A stretch of DNA of 64,000 nt from Cannabis sativa. Lineage: Eukaryota > Streptophyta > Magnoliopsida > Rosales > Cannabaceae. The notes beneath the pieces were generated by a model. The model did no database searches. It had not been told where the DNA came from and saw only the letters and a program-made list of their open reading frames with translations. The stretch lies in assembly GCF_029168945.1 (NCBI RefSeq), contig NC_083605.1:5711280-5775279 (forward strand), given 5' to 3'. This document shows, piece after piece, positions 36,457-47,675 of this stretch. Both the position numbers and the translations under genes were made by a program. Each line of letters opens with the position of its first letter. The first letter of the stretch is position 1.

Positions 36457-38649
36457 TAGCTGGAGGTATAGCTGGCTATGTCTCCTCTATGTTAATTAAG
36501 TGATAATCTCTGTTCTGGATCGATCTTTTTAACGTGTTATAAGTATATATATATAACAGTAGCTGTCTTACAAATTAGTCCATATATTGATGAGAAGCCT
36601 ATAGTATGTAGTATATATAGGGCGCACAAAAGAATAAAATATGTAGTTAATAGCTAACTAGGGCTATGTAGTATTATAGTATGGTTTATATATAGGGTAC
36701 AAAAAGAATAAGTGTATACATACATAGGCCGGGTCCAAAAGGAATCGCTGGACCTTCTCTAGGTTTAGGTTCTTCAGAAGCAATAAAACTCATATTATTA
36801 GCTACTCTCTTAAATTTATGACTAATATTATCGCCAAACCTATAGCTATACATATACATATATATATATATATGATCAGTGCGTGTGTGTGTTTAATATT
36901 ATTTGATAGATACCTACGTATGTGTGGTCATGAATTTCAAATTGTACAGATAGGCGTATGGATGTTGCTGTACACTTTTTTTTGTTTAATTAACTTGAAG
37001 CACGCAATTTTGATATTAATTTTAATCAACAACATAATTTTCTTCAAAATCAAGTGTGTATAGGCTATGTATTATTTTTGATAAACAAGTAGAGATCACT
37101 ATGTATTGTTTCTCATAAATTTGGAGCTTCAGTAATTAATTAATAAGGGGCACATCGGCCGAGTTTGTTAGTATAAGCTCGGGTGTGACCTGTGTGAGAA
37201 GGTACATATAAAAATCCACCCCGTTCATGAGCAATATTCACCATAGTCATTACAGCTAGTTACTATATAATGCAAATTTTATTGAGGCTAAACTTAACGC
37301 TATAATCTTATATTGGTTGAGACTTGAGATTTAAAATAACCTCTTTCTCTCTAGCTCTCTAAAGATTACTAAATTTCTTTAAGAAACTCACCAAGTATTG
37401 CTTGATTTGTATAGTTTCAAAGTTTATATACATCCCACTTCCAACAAATTTAGGAAACACTAATTGGAATAGACATTTCAGGCAATAATAAAAAATCAAT
37501 TGTGTTAAACCTTTTTAACTACTTTAAATTAGTTACATTTTTCTATATCGTAATTATGTACTTTGATACTTTACTTATGTTAGCTTCTATACGTTAAATT
37601 ATAGATCCAGCTCAAATTACACAAATCCAATATTACTTCCAAATAATATATCAAACCAAGAAAATTATAATATGGTTAACCTATTCAAGATCAATAGGAG
37701 ATTCAAAGACAGTAGTTGAGCTTAAGATAGTGTGGTTGGCGCGTTGTGGTTTAATAATTTTCCTCGCAGTAGAAGTCCTCGACAATAGTATAGTATTAGG
37801 GTTTATGCCCTCAAAAGCATGTAAAGATATTTTGATTTAAATATAATTAGTTGAACATTTTGATATATACTTGAATGTTAAATTATTAATAATTTATATT
37901 GAATAATTTATATACAAATATAAATAAAAATATATTATTCATATATGAGGCTGTGACTTGTACTGTACAGAGAATTAAGATCATTGGTCATGAATAAAAA
38001 TATTCAACCACGTATTAAAGTTATGAAATCTTTTATCAACGGTTGCTATAGTACGATTTACTGATGCTCGTTATTTGAAACAACAAATCTTGATTCAGAT
38101 TGCTAATCTAGGAATACATCTAAGTGAAGGTATTGTATATAGTAGAGATTATATTGACATGGACTGATATGTAAATAAATTGTCTTTATCAAACATGTCA
38201 TTTACTATAAAGATCTAATTCATATCACAATGATGATCAATAGTAGATCGGCATGGATTCCGAGTAATCATGAACTCGTGTTTATGTTGTTAGTTTCTTT
38301 GATTCACTCGTTAATATTTCTTAGAAAAGATGATCCTTACAACTTCTATTTTAGGAAGCTAATAATGTAGATGACTGGGAACTTAATGTATAATCATTAT
38401 GCAATCCTGACTTTTCTAATGAAACAAATTTTGGTTCCTTTTAAGTGTTAATTCTAGAATTAAAAATTTTTGCAAAAAATTAAATTAGATTTAAATTATA
38501 CTTTCAATTAGTGGTACTAAAGGATAAAGAAGTAATTAGAAAGGTAAAATGGTAATTTAACAAAAACTAATTACGATCTGACACAAGGAGGGCTAATCAC
38601 TGAAATTAATTATATCAATGGATACTGTAAAATAAACTCATTAAATATA
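36457..38649 (-). repeat. Right arm of the 2.2-kb inverted duplication
   Basis: The reverse complement matches 12,034-12,766 followed directly by 24,992-26,465. At 37,911-37,915 it reads TATAC, the complement of the GTATA target of the gypsy element, uninterrupted. This shows the arm is the pre-insertion state. Confidence 0.87.
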
Positions 38650-38729
38650 ATTCTATAATTACTAAAAGTTCAATTCCATATTTATAGTGAAATAATCGTT
38701 AAATTAATAAATAAGATTATTTGGTTGAT

Positions 38730-39812
38730 GTAATTCTATTGAGTGTGGAGCTCATCAACTAACTTGTTGGCCAGAAAATTAAACTTAACTTAAGAATAGA
38801 TGAAGCATGAATGTAAGTGACTATCTCAAAGTAGAGAGAAAATAAAAACTTTATATTGCTCTCAATATGTTGAATGCAAGAGTGATTTTCCAACTACTTC
38901 TCACATCTGGCTTGAGATACATATTGGACCCAAGGAGATAAATTGTCACTTTCAAGATGTAAATCTCCCGTGCTAGAGGTGCCCTTGCACCTTGCACCTT
39001 TGTCTGGTGTTAGATAGTCCTGGTTCGCAAGAGTGGTGGTTGCAGAGTCTTGGTGGTTAGGGCATCAAGTATGCAGGAATGATGCTCCCACTACTCGTAC
39101 CTCCTTACTTTCAGAGTTCGTAGGAGGCGTGGTCGCAGTCTCCTCGCATATATGCCTTGTCCTTGCGATTGTATCTTTGTCATTTCACTCTCCTCTTGCT
39201 TGGGAAAATTCAACTAAGTTTTTTCAGGCCATGGTTGAGTTACCTTAAGAAAGCCATGGTCAAGTGACCTTGAAAATATCAGAGTTGAGTGACATTGAGA
39301 ACGTCATTGCTGAGTGACATTTGAAGGTGCCCTTACCGATTGACCTTGAGGATGTCATGGTTGAGTGACATTTGAGGGTGCTCTTACTGAGTGACATTGA
39401 AAATGTCATGGCCGAGTGACATTTGAGGGTTGCCGAGTGACCTTGAGGATTTCATGGTCAAGTGACATTTTTATGGCCAAGTGACATTTGAGGGTGCTCT
39501 TTCCAAGTGACCATGAAAATGTCATGGTCGAGTGAAATTGAGAATGCCATGGTTGAGTGACATTTGAGGGTGCCCTTGCGTAGTGACCTTGACGATGCCA
39601 TGGCCAAGTGACATTAAGAATGTCATGGTCGAGTGACACTTAAGGGAGCATGGTCAAGTGGCTTCAGGAAGGCCGTGGCCAAGTGACCTTGGGAAGGTCA
39701 TAACCGAGTGACTTTTGGGGAGGCCATGGTTGAGTGACATTCGTCACACCATCTTTCACGCCTCGGTTAGCTAACCTTGGAAATTACAAGTGCTAATTTT
39801 TGGGGTTAACAC
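38730..39812 (-). repeat. Probable 3' LTR of a second, minus-strand Tat-like gypsy
   Basis: Read on the minus strand, a G-rich tract (GACTATGGGGGCAG, 39,826-39,813) is followed by TGTTAACCCC at 39,812, the layout of a polypurine tract and LTR start. The LTR would run down to about 38,730. Its other border and partner LTR are not identified. An array of GTGAC repeats lies inside. Confidence 0.45.
39230..39740. repeat. Degenerate tandem array around GAGTGACATT / GTCATGGTCGAGTGAC
   Basis: Roughly fifteen imperfect units of about 25-35 bases carry AGTGACATTGAGAATGTCAT and GCCATGG or GTCATGG. Spacing is irregular. No convincing protein results. Confidence 0.75.
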
Positions 39813-39971
39813 TGCCCCCATAGTCAACAAGAATCCTTTAAGTGTTCTTGTGGACTAGTTACTATGGTGTCCTTTAGGTAGTTTGTGGACTTCTTCCTAG
39901 ACACGCACTTCAACAATGCAGTTAGTATATATAAGAGGTTCTTCCTTTCTCATCTTCACTTCACAACTCCT

Positions 39972-40042
39972 TCCTTGGTCTAGTGGTGAATTTTAATCCT
40001 CCTTATCAAGAGGTCCCAGGTTAAAATCTGGCCTTAGCCTTT
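39972..40042 (+). other. tRNA-like sequence (possible SINE head or tRNA pseudogene)
   Basis: TTGGTCTAGTGGT fits an A box, and CCAGGTTAAAATCTGG forms a T-arm-like hairpin around a degenerate B box (consensus GGTTCGAATCC). A CCTC...GAGG stem around TTATCAA could be the anticodon arm. The acceptor stem does not pair well. A pyrimidine-rich tail follows. Confidence 0.35.
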
Positions 40043-40109
40043 TTTCTCTATTTTTCTTCTTCTTTTTTTCTTTGTTGATTACTTAAGAATAATATTTTTC
40101 CTCCTACAT

Positions 40110-40445
40110 CTGAGTGACTTTAGTCACTTTGGGGACCGAGTGACATTAGTCACCATGGGGACGAGTTACATTAGTCACTCTTGAGCCAAGTGACATTAGT
40201 TACTATGGGGCCGAGTGATCTTTGTCGCTCTCGAGCTGAGTGACATTAGTCATGCTTAGGCCAAGTGAAATTAGTCACTATGGGTTTGAATGACCATGAT
40301 TGCTCTCGAGCTGCGTGACATTTGTTTCTCTTGGGTTGAGTGACATTAGTCACTTTATGCCGAGAAATATTTGAGTCTCTCTTGGTCGAGTGAGGCTCAC
40401 CCTTGGGCTGTGTAACCATCAGTCACTTAAGGCTTCGATCGAATG
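40110..40445. repeat. Tandem array of about 32-bp units with GAGTGACATTAGTCACT
   Basis: About ten units contain GAGTGACATTAGTCACT followed by a variable spacer such as ATGGGGCC or CTCGAGCT. The core GTGACATTAGTCAC is an inverted repeat (GTGAC-N4-GTCAC). It lies between the antisense ORF and the probable 3' LTR of the minus-strand gypsy. Confidence 0.8.
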
Positions 40446-41188
40446 ACTTTTTCAAATTCCTTTAATTACTTTCTGTTGCAGGCTTCCCACTCTCTATTTA
40501 GCGAACTTTGCATCTTATATGTTCTTCTTCAGCACTTCAAAGTAAGTCTTCCTTTTCTTGTTAAAGTTGTTGACGGTTTATTTATTTCTTATGTGTGCAA
40601 CTCTTTTCTTCCACATGACTAGAGAGTCAAATTGCAGGCTGCCTCAACTTTCTTTGCTTAGCAGACTTAATATCCTCTCTTCTACCTCTTAGGTGAGGGT
40701 GTCATGTGATTCCACCTTAAGTTTTCAATGAGTTCTGAAAAATACCTCTTGGGACCGACTTTGTATTTCATCCTCGGACTCTAAAAGCCCTTGAGAGGAT
40801 CCTTACAAGAGATATGTTAGATTGTTATCTGAGAGGAGTGAACATTTAGGTCGCATCATTAGCTGCAAGGAGCATGACAGATCTGAAAGTCATTCGGTCT
40901 TAAAGGGGGAATAAATTGACCAAATTACTGATCCCAAGGTGTACTTGTGTAGGCTTAGGATGTTGTTAGCCGATACTGAGAACGAGTTATTGCACTTTAA
41001 GAGTACTTTTCATTCGGAACTTATTTCTCCCCTTTCACTTGAGTCTGCCTGGCCAGATGATTGTGGGACGAAGTTTAACTCTCGTTCATTTCTTGTTGGG
41101 TACTTACCTCAAACTAAGACTTGAGCTTGTAGGAATATCGAAAGAAATCATAAATTAATGTGAAGCCCATGCTTACAATCATTTCCTT

Positions 41189-41581
41189 ATGTCTAAAGGT
41201 ATGTCTTCTAAGAAGTTAATGATTCCAAGCTTGCTAATGCTGGCAGACCTATTTTCTCTTGTCGATGTTACTAACTCTATCACCGTAGCTGACCTTTGTG
41301 ACATTATGGTCACCTACATTATTTCTCCTAATGTCTCCTTTTGTTTGTCATTAGTTGGTGATAGGGAAATGGCTACTTCTCCAAAGGTTGGTAGGGTTGC
41401 TTATAGTGACCAATTATTGTTGTGTGGCACTACTCTTTCCCTTAATCCATACTTCGTAGAGGTCCTGGCCTACTTTGGTATTGCCCCACTCCAACTTGGG
41501 CCAATAAGCTATATTGTCCTATCGAGCTTTTCCATTGCTTTAAAAGGGGTGAACGACCGTCAGTTGAAATATATTTTATAA
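41189..41581 (+). pseudogene. Antisense-gene fragment of the second Tat-like gypsy
   Basis: A 130-residue frame includes LSLNPYFVEVLAYFGIAPLQ followed by LGPISYIVLSSFSIAL. This resembles the L-x-HPF-x-EVL-x-xY-x-x-AP-x-QL-x-PN segment of plant putative gypsy-type transposon proteins. It is antisense to the minus-strand element, as expected for Tat. Its ends are not supported as genuine; flanking coding parts are decayed. Confidence 0.5.
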
Positions 41582-43781
41582 GGATTTAAATTTACTAACA
41601 AGTATGTTCATCATAAACTATAATCTAACACCCTAAATATGAATTCCTAATACATTGAAAATAAACATATATAAAAACCTTATATTGTTGGTAGCGGAAT
41701 AATATGTCTCCTTTTATTCAGATCTCTAATTCTTGTTCCTTTCTGTTGTAGAGTATGAACAAGATCTGAGCTTGCTTCTCCTTCAAGTGTTGGATTCTTC
41801 ACAGTTTTCCACACTATGATTGAGTACTTGACTTGCTATGAGTGGGCATGTACTCTTTCATTATAGGCTCTAAAATTATGAAGAGGGAGAGAGAGGATTT
41901 CAAAATTAGTAAAGGAAGGAGGATCTCAAGTTTTTCTAGTTGTCTAACAAAATAAAAAACTAGGTTAAATGCTTGAAAGCTTGGATGAGAATGATGGGCC
42001 ATAGAATGATGGCCCTACTAGTCACAATTTTTGGAACAATATACTTATTTTTTTATTTTTCGTTTTTTTAAACAAGATCAATATACTCTTTTTATTGGTA
42101 TAATCTTTTTCTTTTATTATAGATTGAAAAAGAGTGAATATATTTTCACCCTATAAATATATAAAGGCACCCCATTCATTAAAAATATTATACTAATTTG
42201 TATTTTAAAATTTATTTTTAATACTTTTTGTTTATTATTTTTTTACACTATTAATTTATTTTTCGTATTATATATACGTATTTTAATTTATTTTTCTTTT
42301 ATAATTTTTTACAAAATAATGAATAGTTTTAACTATTTTTTCTTTAACATGCAAAATTTATTTTAGAATAATTAGTTTTTTAAAATTAAGAAAATAAACT
42401 AAAGTAAGTACAAATCTTAAAAGAATATTTTATGTTAATTATTAAAAATAGGGTGCCTTAATTAATTAATTATAGTAAACAATTAATATGTCCATCAAAA
42501 AAATATTAGCTTAAAGGTTAATTTTATTAATGTTAAAGATAAGAGTAAAATAATAGTTAGTTTGTCATATTGGGGCAAAATAATATTATATATGTCAAAA
42601 CTCAGAGGATAAAATAAGAGGAAATTACACTTTACACTCTTTTTATGTTGTTCTCTTTTATTTTTACCCTCTTTTTTAAAGTCTATCATTTTTACTTCTT
42701 TTTCTAAATATTGTACCAATTTTGTCCCTATCACTTCAAGATACTCTCCATGCAATTCTTTCATGTCAGGGTATTTTAGGTATAATACACATAAAAAGAG
42801 GCATGTTTCAATTAAATATAAAATTAGAGGTAAATTTGATTAATTGATTAATAAAAGTGGTATTTCTCAACTTACCCCATAAAATAATACTTATTTTGCC
42901 ATGGGACAAAATAAGGAATAAGTTGAAAAATACATTTTTTTTGTTTCCATGCATTAATCAAAAATATCTTTATATTATATTTTTTAAAAATATAACCACT
43001 TTTTTAAGTGGGTTGTCCAATATACTTTCACTCTCTACTTAAATATAGCATATGATTTGCATTAACTTAAGAGATTTAATGAGGATATTATTTTTAAAAG
43101 TGGATATATCTTAAAGAATATGAAAATTAAGGTAAAAATAAAAACAAATAAAACAAAATGGGTATAGCATGTAATTTCTTCACTCAAAAGTCAAGAATAA
43201 ATTAATATTAATGGCAAAAGTCCGACGACAAATCCACTAATTGTTCTTAAGTTAATCTCTCATTTTCTTATAATTACCCATTTAAACTTAGAGATGGCCA
43301 CGGTTATTTAAGGCTTCATTTATGGATTTTTGAGAATGTTTGCTCTTGTTTTTTTTTTTTTTTTTTTTTGGATGTGACTATATATATTATGGGTTTTTGT
43401 TGTTCAAGAACAAAAATTGTTCATGTATTTCTCATGAATTTAACTTTTTATATTTTCAAAATATTTATTTGTTGTTATCTTCTTCCTTTGAGAAAGAATT
43501 GTTTCTCTTCTTAAATGAAATTTAATGAGGCATGGAGTAAGAAGATCTGTATTTAATTTTATTGATTAATATTTATATTAATCAATAAAATGAAAATATG
43601 TTATAAAAATAAAATGGCTGCTCTAGTACTAGTACATGCTCCCCTTCTTATATTACAACTAATTAATAATTAAGCATAATAATAAAAAGAAAATGAAAGA
43701 TCATGATTAAAGTGATCTAGCTAGTTAGATCAGCTGGAGAATATTATTATTGAAAAAAATGTATTATTAATTAATTTATAA
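41582..43781. other. AT-rich intergenic DNA downstream of SPCH, no gene recognised
   Basis: Short T- and A-runs dominate. A stretch at 41,640-42,000 may be an old LTR piece, but no partner was found. The part adjoining 43,781 would include the SPCH 3' UTR. Confidence 0.35.
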
Positions 43782-44276
43782 TTAGGAGAATGTTTGCTGG
43801 ATTTGTTGTGCTAGCTCCTCCGCACTTAGTTGACATTCAATCCCAATCTAATAATAACAACAATGAAAAATACCAAGTCATTAGTCTCATTAATTAATCA
43901 ATAATATATGTAATACTAATTAAGATAAATATATATATACTTCAAAGAATTATAATCAAATAATGATTTAACGTATATATATGACACACGTGTACCAACA
44001 TTATTAACAGTTAATATTTACAGTTACAGACTCAGTAAATATACATGAGAAATTTTCTTTTTTACTCTATGTTTGGTAGGAAATAAGTGCTTAAAAAAAA
44101 TGCAAATAATAAGTGCTCAATTAAAGAAAAACAAAAAAAATAATAATTAAAAAAACTAAATATACCTTAATGGTAAAGGAATAATTAAGCATGGTGTCAT
44201 CAAGGGTGTTGATATTGATTTTAAGAATTTGTAGTGAAAGGTCTTCAAGAGCAGCAATTATCTTCACTGCTTGTCC

Positions 44277-44789
44277 TGGATATTAGAATATTTTATATAT
44301 GGAAGTTATTTTCTAATTAAGGAAATGATTTTCTATTTAAGGAAATAAATAAATAATTGATTTTCTGATAAATGAATATTTTATATTCATTAAATCTGGA
44401 CAAAATCAATTATGTAATATTCTATATATGGTCAGATTTCTATATTCATTACCTGATTTGATTTCCTGAATTAATTGTCAAAATATTCTGACAATTAATG
44501 TGGCACAGATACTGATGGAGTATCTCACCTATAAATATAGGGTCTCGGTCCCCGAGCTCCTCACTCATTCTGAATCCATTCAGCAAATTCCATCTAAAGA
44601 GAGTTGAGAGAGCGAGGAAGCCCGAACTCCAATACTGAAGCTATCGCAGGGATTGAAGCTCAAAGATCAATGGCTGGAGGTACATCGATCCTTTCATTGC
44701 ATATATTGTTGATATGATTTCATTTTATTTTCCGCATTTCATATCATTTGTATATGCTATATTACATACACTATATATATAGTCTAACA
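44277..44789 (+). repeat. 5' LTR of the SPCH copia element
   Basis: About 513 bp, TGGATATTAG to CTAACA. The left border is inferred because the SPCH codon for Pro (CCA, minus strand 44,279-44,277) overlaps the apparent TGG start. TATAAATA at 44,530-44,537 is the probable promoter. A start codon lies at 44,670. Confidence 0.75.
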
Positions 44790-44791
44790 GT

Positions 44792-44803
44792 TGGTATCAG
44801 AGC
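44792..44803 (+). promoter_or_regulatory. Primer binding site, initiator tRNA-Met
   Basis: TGGTATCAGAGC, the standard copia primer site, lies two bases after the LTR end. It falls inside the proposed leader intron. Confidence 0.93.
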
Positions 44804-44829
44804 GGATTTATCTCTGCCTTGATTTTATT

Positions 44830-45175
44830 TGAGTTTCATATATATATATATACATACATATACTGTTCATATATATACATATTTGTTTCGGTTCTGTATA
44901 TATATATATATTTATATTCATACCATTTATATTATATATACATTTTAATCAGTATATATATATATCTTTTATTGTTCATATATACATATATATTATATAC
45001 TCATACATTCATACTCGTACGTGTATATATATATATATTTTATATGAATATATGTTTATATATATATCGTATATTATATATATGTTTTGTCACATAATAA
45101 TAATCATAATATTCATTTTTTATTATGTGATATATACATGCATATATATATATATACATGCGTATATATAATCAC
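44830..45175. repeat. TA/TATA-rich microsatellite-like leader segment
   Basis: Repeated ATATAT and ATACATATAT words cover most of the stretch. Open frames across it (Tyr/Ile-rich) are compositional artefacts. Confidence 0.85.
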
Positions 45176-45559
45176 GATCGGTCCATGGTTTTGTTTTTTC
45201 CTTTTTTCATTTTTCGGTGTTTATTTTGAATTCTATATACATTACTATATTCGTATAGTATTATAAATCGATCTAAGCATTGAAAATCCATTGAAAAACT
45301 TAAAGATGGAAAAAATTTTCAGTTAAAACTTTTTCGGACCCGATTAATTTCGTGATATTAAAGTATATATTTTTTCGTGTTTTTGTGCATAAAATCTATG
45401 TGGATCTCCTTTTTATTTGATTTAGAACCATTTAGATTTGAAAACACGCAATTTGGTCGTCGGAAACGCAATTTCCGATCGGGTTTGGGTCAGGTTCGAC
45501 GGACCCGCGTGCAGAAAAACGGGTCAAAATCGACCCGGTTTGGCTGAAGAAGACGACGC

Positions 45560-45868
45560 AAACGACATGTCGTTTGCCAAAAAACGACGTGTCGTTTGCC
45601 CAAAAACGACGTGTCGTTTGTCAAAAAACGACGTGTCGTTTGAAAGCCTTCAGTTTAGCTGTCGTTGTTGAAAAACGACATGTCGTTTTTCACATTGTGG
45701 AAAACGACATGTCGTTTATAGTTTATGCCTCAGCCCTGCATTGAGTAAAACGACGTGTCGTTTTTCTGTTAGGGAAAACGACGTGTCGTTTTCTTCTTCA
45801 TTATCAGCCCTTCAAATTTTGGAAAAACGACGTGTCGTTTTGCTCTTTGCAAAAACGACATGTCGTTT
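45560..45868. repeat. Cluster of ten 16-bp palindromes AAACGAC(A/G)TGTCGTTT
   Basis: Copies start at 45560, 45582, 45604, 45626, 45673, 45702, 45748, 45776, 45825 and 45853. All have identical 7-base arms AAACGAC and GTCGTTT. The two central bases are AT in four copies (1, 5, 6, 10) and GT in six. The first four are spaced exactly 22 bp; the last six form three pairs with a 75-77 bp period. The GT version contains ACGTGTC, a classic ABRE core. Flanking spacers differ, so this is not a simple tandem repeat. Confidence 0.97.
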
Positions 45869-45883
45869 GGCGTATGGATTTTT

Positions 45884-45917
<34 letters not shown>

Positions 45918-47109
45918 AAAAATTCCGAATTTTTTTTTATAAATTTTTATTTTTTTGGAATATTAATTATTTTCCCATTTCAGTGTTAATTTAGTCAATA
46001 AATTACATTTAGTTAATTTTTCATTTTTGTTTAATACATATATTTAGTATAAATTGAAAATGGAAATTTGTTTAAATTTGGTAATTTATTACATGATTTA
46101 TTTAGGCATGTAAAAATTGTGCTAATTTGTGCATTTAATTAAATATTACCAAATTTATGCAATTTATTGTCTAAATTAATTTTGAAAAATCTGCCATTAA
46201 TTTCATATTAAGGAATTAGCATTTAATTAATAATCATACATTAATTGTATTATTTTGTATTTATTTGACAAATTTATGTTTAATGCAATTAATTTTGATT
46301 TGTATGATTTAAATGCTATACATAAATTCCTTTTATAGTGCTAGATATATTTAGAAATATTCAAACATTAAGATAGGTTGAATATTTTATTTAGCAATTA
46401 AGTTTCATAAAACTTCATAAAATTATTCATAAAACTTTATAAAATGAATAAAATATGAATAAAACGTAAGTAGTTTTGTGGTTTGACATAAGAAAACATG
46501 AACCTGGGACAAATGCTCATATCTAGAACGGTTTTTAATGATCTTCGGACGACCACACTAGGAGCACTAATCTCAGTGATTGTCTATTATGTTAATAACG
46601 AAATTACTTTTAGGTAGAGCCCAATACCTAATGTCTAAAGTGAAAATATAATTTTTTATAATTAGGGAGTAGCCACAGCATCTTTAATTATATAAAATTA
46701 TATATTAATTAAAATTCACCTTAATGGACAAAACTTGTAATTAATTATTTGGATATAATAATTTTACCCCACAGGGATTTTATTATATTTTTATAATTAA
46801 TTAGGATAATATATTAAGTTAAATTCTCTTAATTTACCCCACAGGGAGTTATGAGGATTTGATTTAATAGTGTTATCACAAATTTTAATTAAAGATAGAT
46901 TTCATTCCTCCATTATTTCTAAATTAAATACTTCATTAAATCTATCATAAAGTTCATCTAATTTTATTAGATTTAAAATTTAGCCCACAGGCAATTTTAG
47001 ATTTAATAAAATTTTCATCTTCATCATGTTTCTACATTGGTAAAACATGAATTCATTAAAGCCTCAATTCTTTTAAACATCTAAATTTTTTGTAATCCTA
47101 CTCTTGCAG

Positions 47110-47653
47110 CTATTTCATCCACCTCTAAATATGCTGAAATCACTAGTGAAATCCCTGAGCTTAGGAGTGACAACTTCAAAATCTGGAAGGAACGAGTTCT
47201 TCTCCACCTAGCTTGCACTGACATGGATTATGCAATAAGAAAAGATGAACCAAATTTCTTATCACTGATACTAGCACTGCTGCTGAGATTGCACTACGTG
47301 AAAAGTGGGAGCAATCTAATCGTCTTTGCATCATGTTCATTATGTCCAGAATTCCTATGGGAATGCGTGGATCGGTGGAGCCACCTGAGAAGGTGAAAGA
47401 CTTTATCAAAGTTATGGATGAGCAGTTTGACACTTCAGATAAATCCTTGTTCATCAACCTCATCCAAGAGTTCTCGTCCACAAAACTCACCGGTGTTAAA
47501 GGAGTTCGAGAACATATTTCTAAAATGAGGGACATCACTGCTCGTTTGAAGAAACTCGACGTTATCATTCCACGATACCTTCCTGGTTCATTACATCCTT
47601 CACAATCTTCCTTCACAGTATGGGCCTTTCAAAATTTCCTACAACACACATAA
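47110..47653 (+). pseudogene. gag of the SPCH copia element, with possible first exon in the LTR
   Basis: The gag core starts AISSTSKYAEITSEIPEL and includes SDNFKIWKERVLLHLACTD and IMSRIPMGMRGSV, a UBN2-type copia gag. A frameshift lies near 47,255. No ATG begins the frame here. Ten bases in the LTR (44,670-44,679, ATG GCT GGA G) followed by GT, and a strong pyrimidine-rich acceptor ending TTGCAG at 47,109, would join in frame to give MAGAISSTSKYAE. If so, a 2,430-base intron spans the LTR end, primer site and palindrome cluster. Coding is then interrupted again near 47,640. Confidence 0.7.
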
Positions 47654-47675
47654 AGAAAAATGGACTATCAATGAA

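Noticed and set aside
43340..43525. Phe-rich ORF after a poly-T tract
   Set aside because: It is homopolymer translation in AT-rich DNA downstream of SPCH.
44819..45097. Tyr/Ile-rich ORF
   Set aside because: It is a translation of TATA-type simple sequence in the copia leader.
45560..45868. CRISPR-like array
   Set aside because: Repeats are short palindromes with irregular spacers in a plant retrotransposon; there are no cas genes and the host is a eukaryote.
45438..45989. Two ORFs across the palindrome cluster
   Set aside because: The repeated residues come from the 16-bp motif in different frames; no conserved protein results and the second runs into a poly-A tract.
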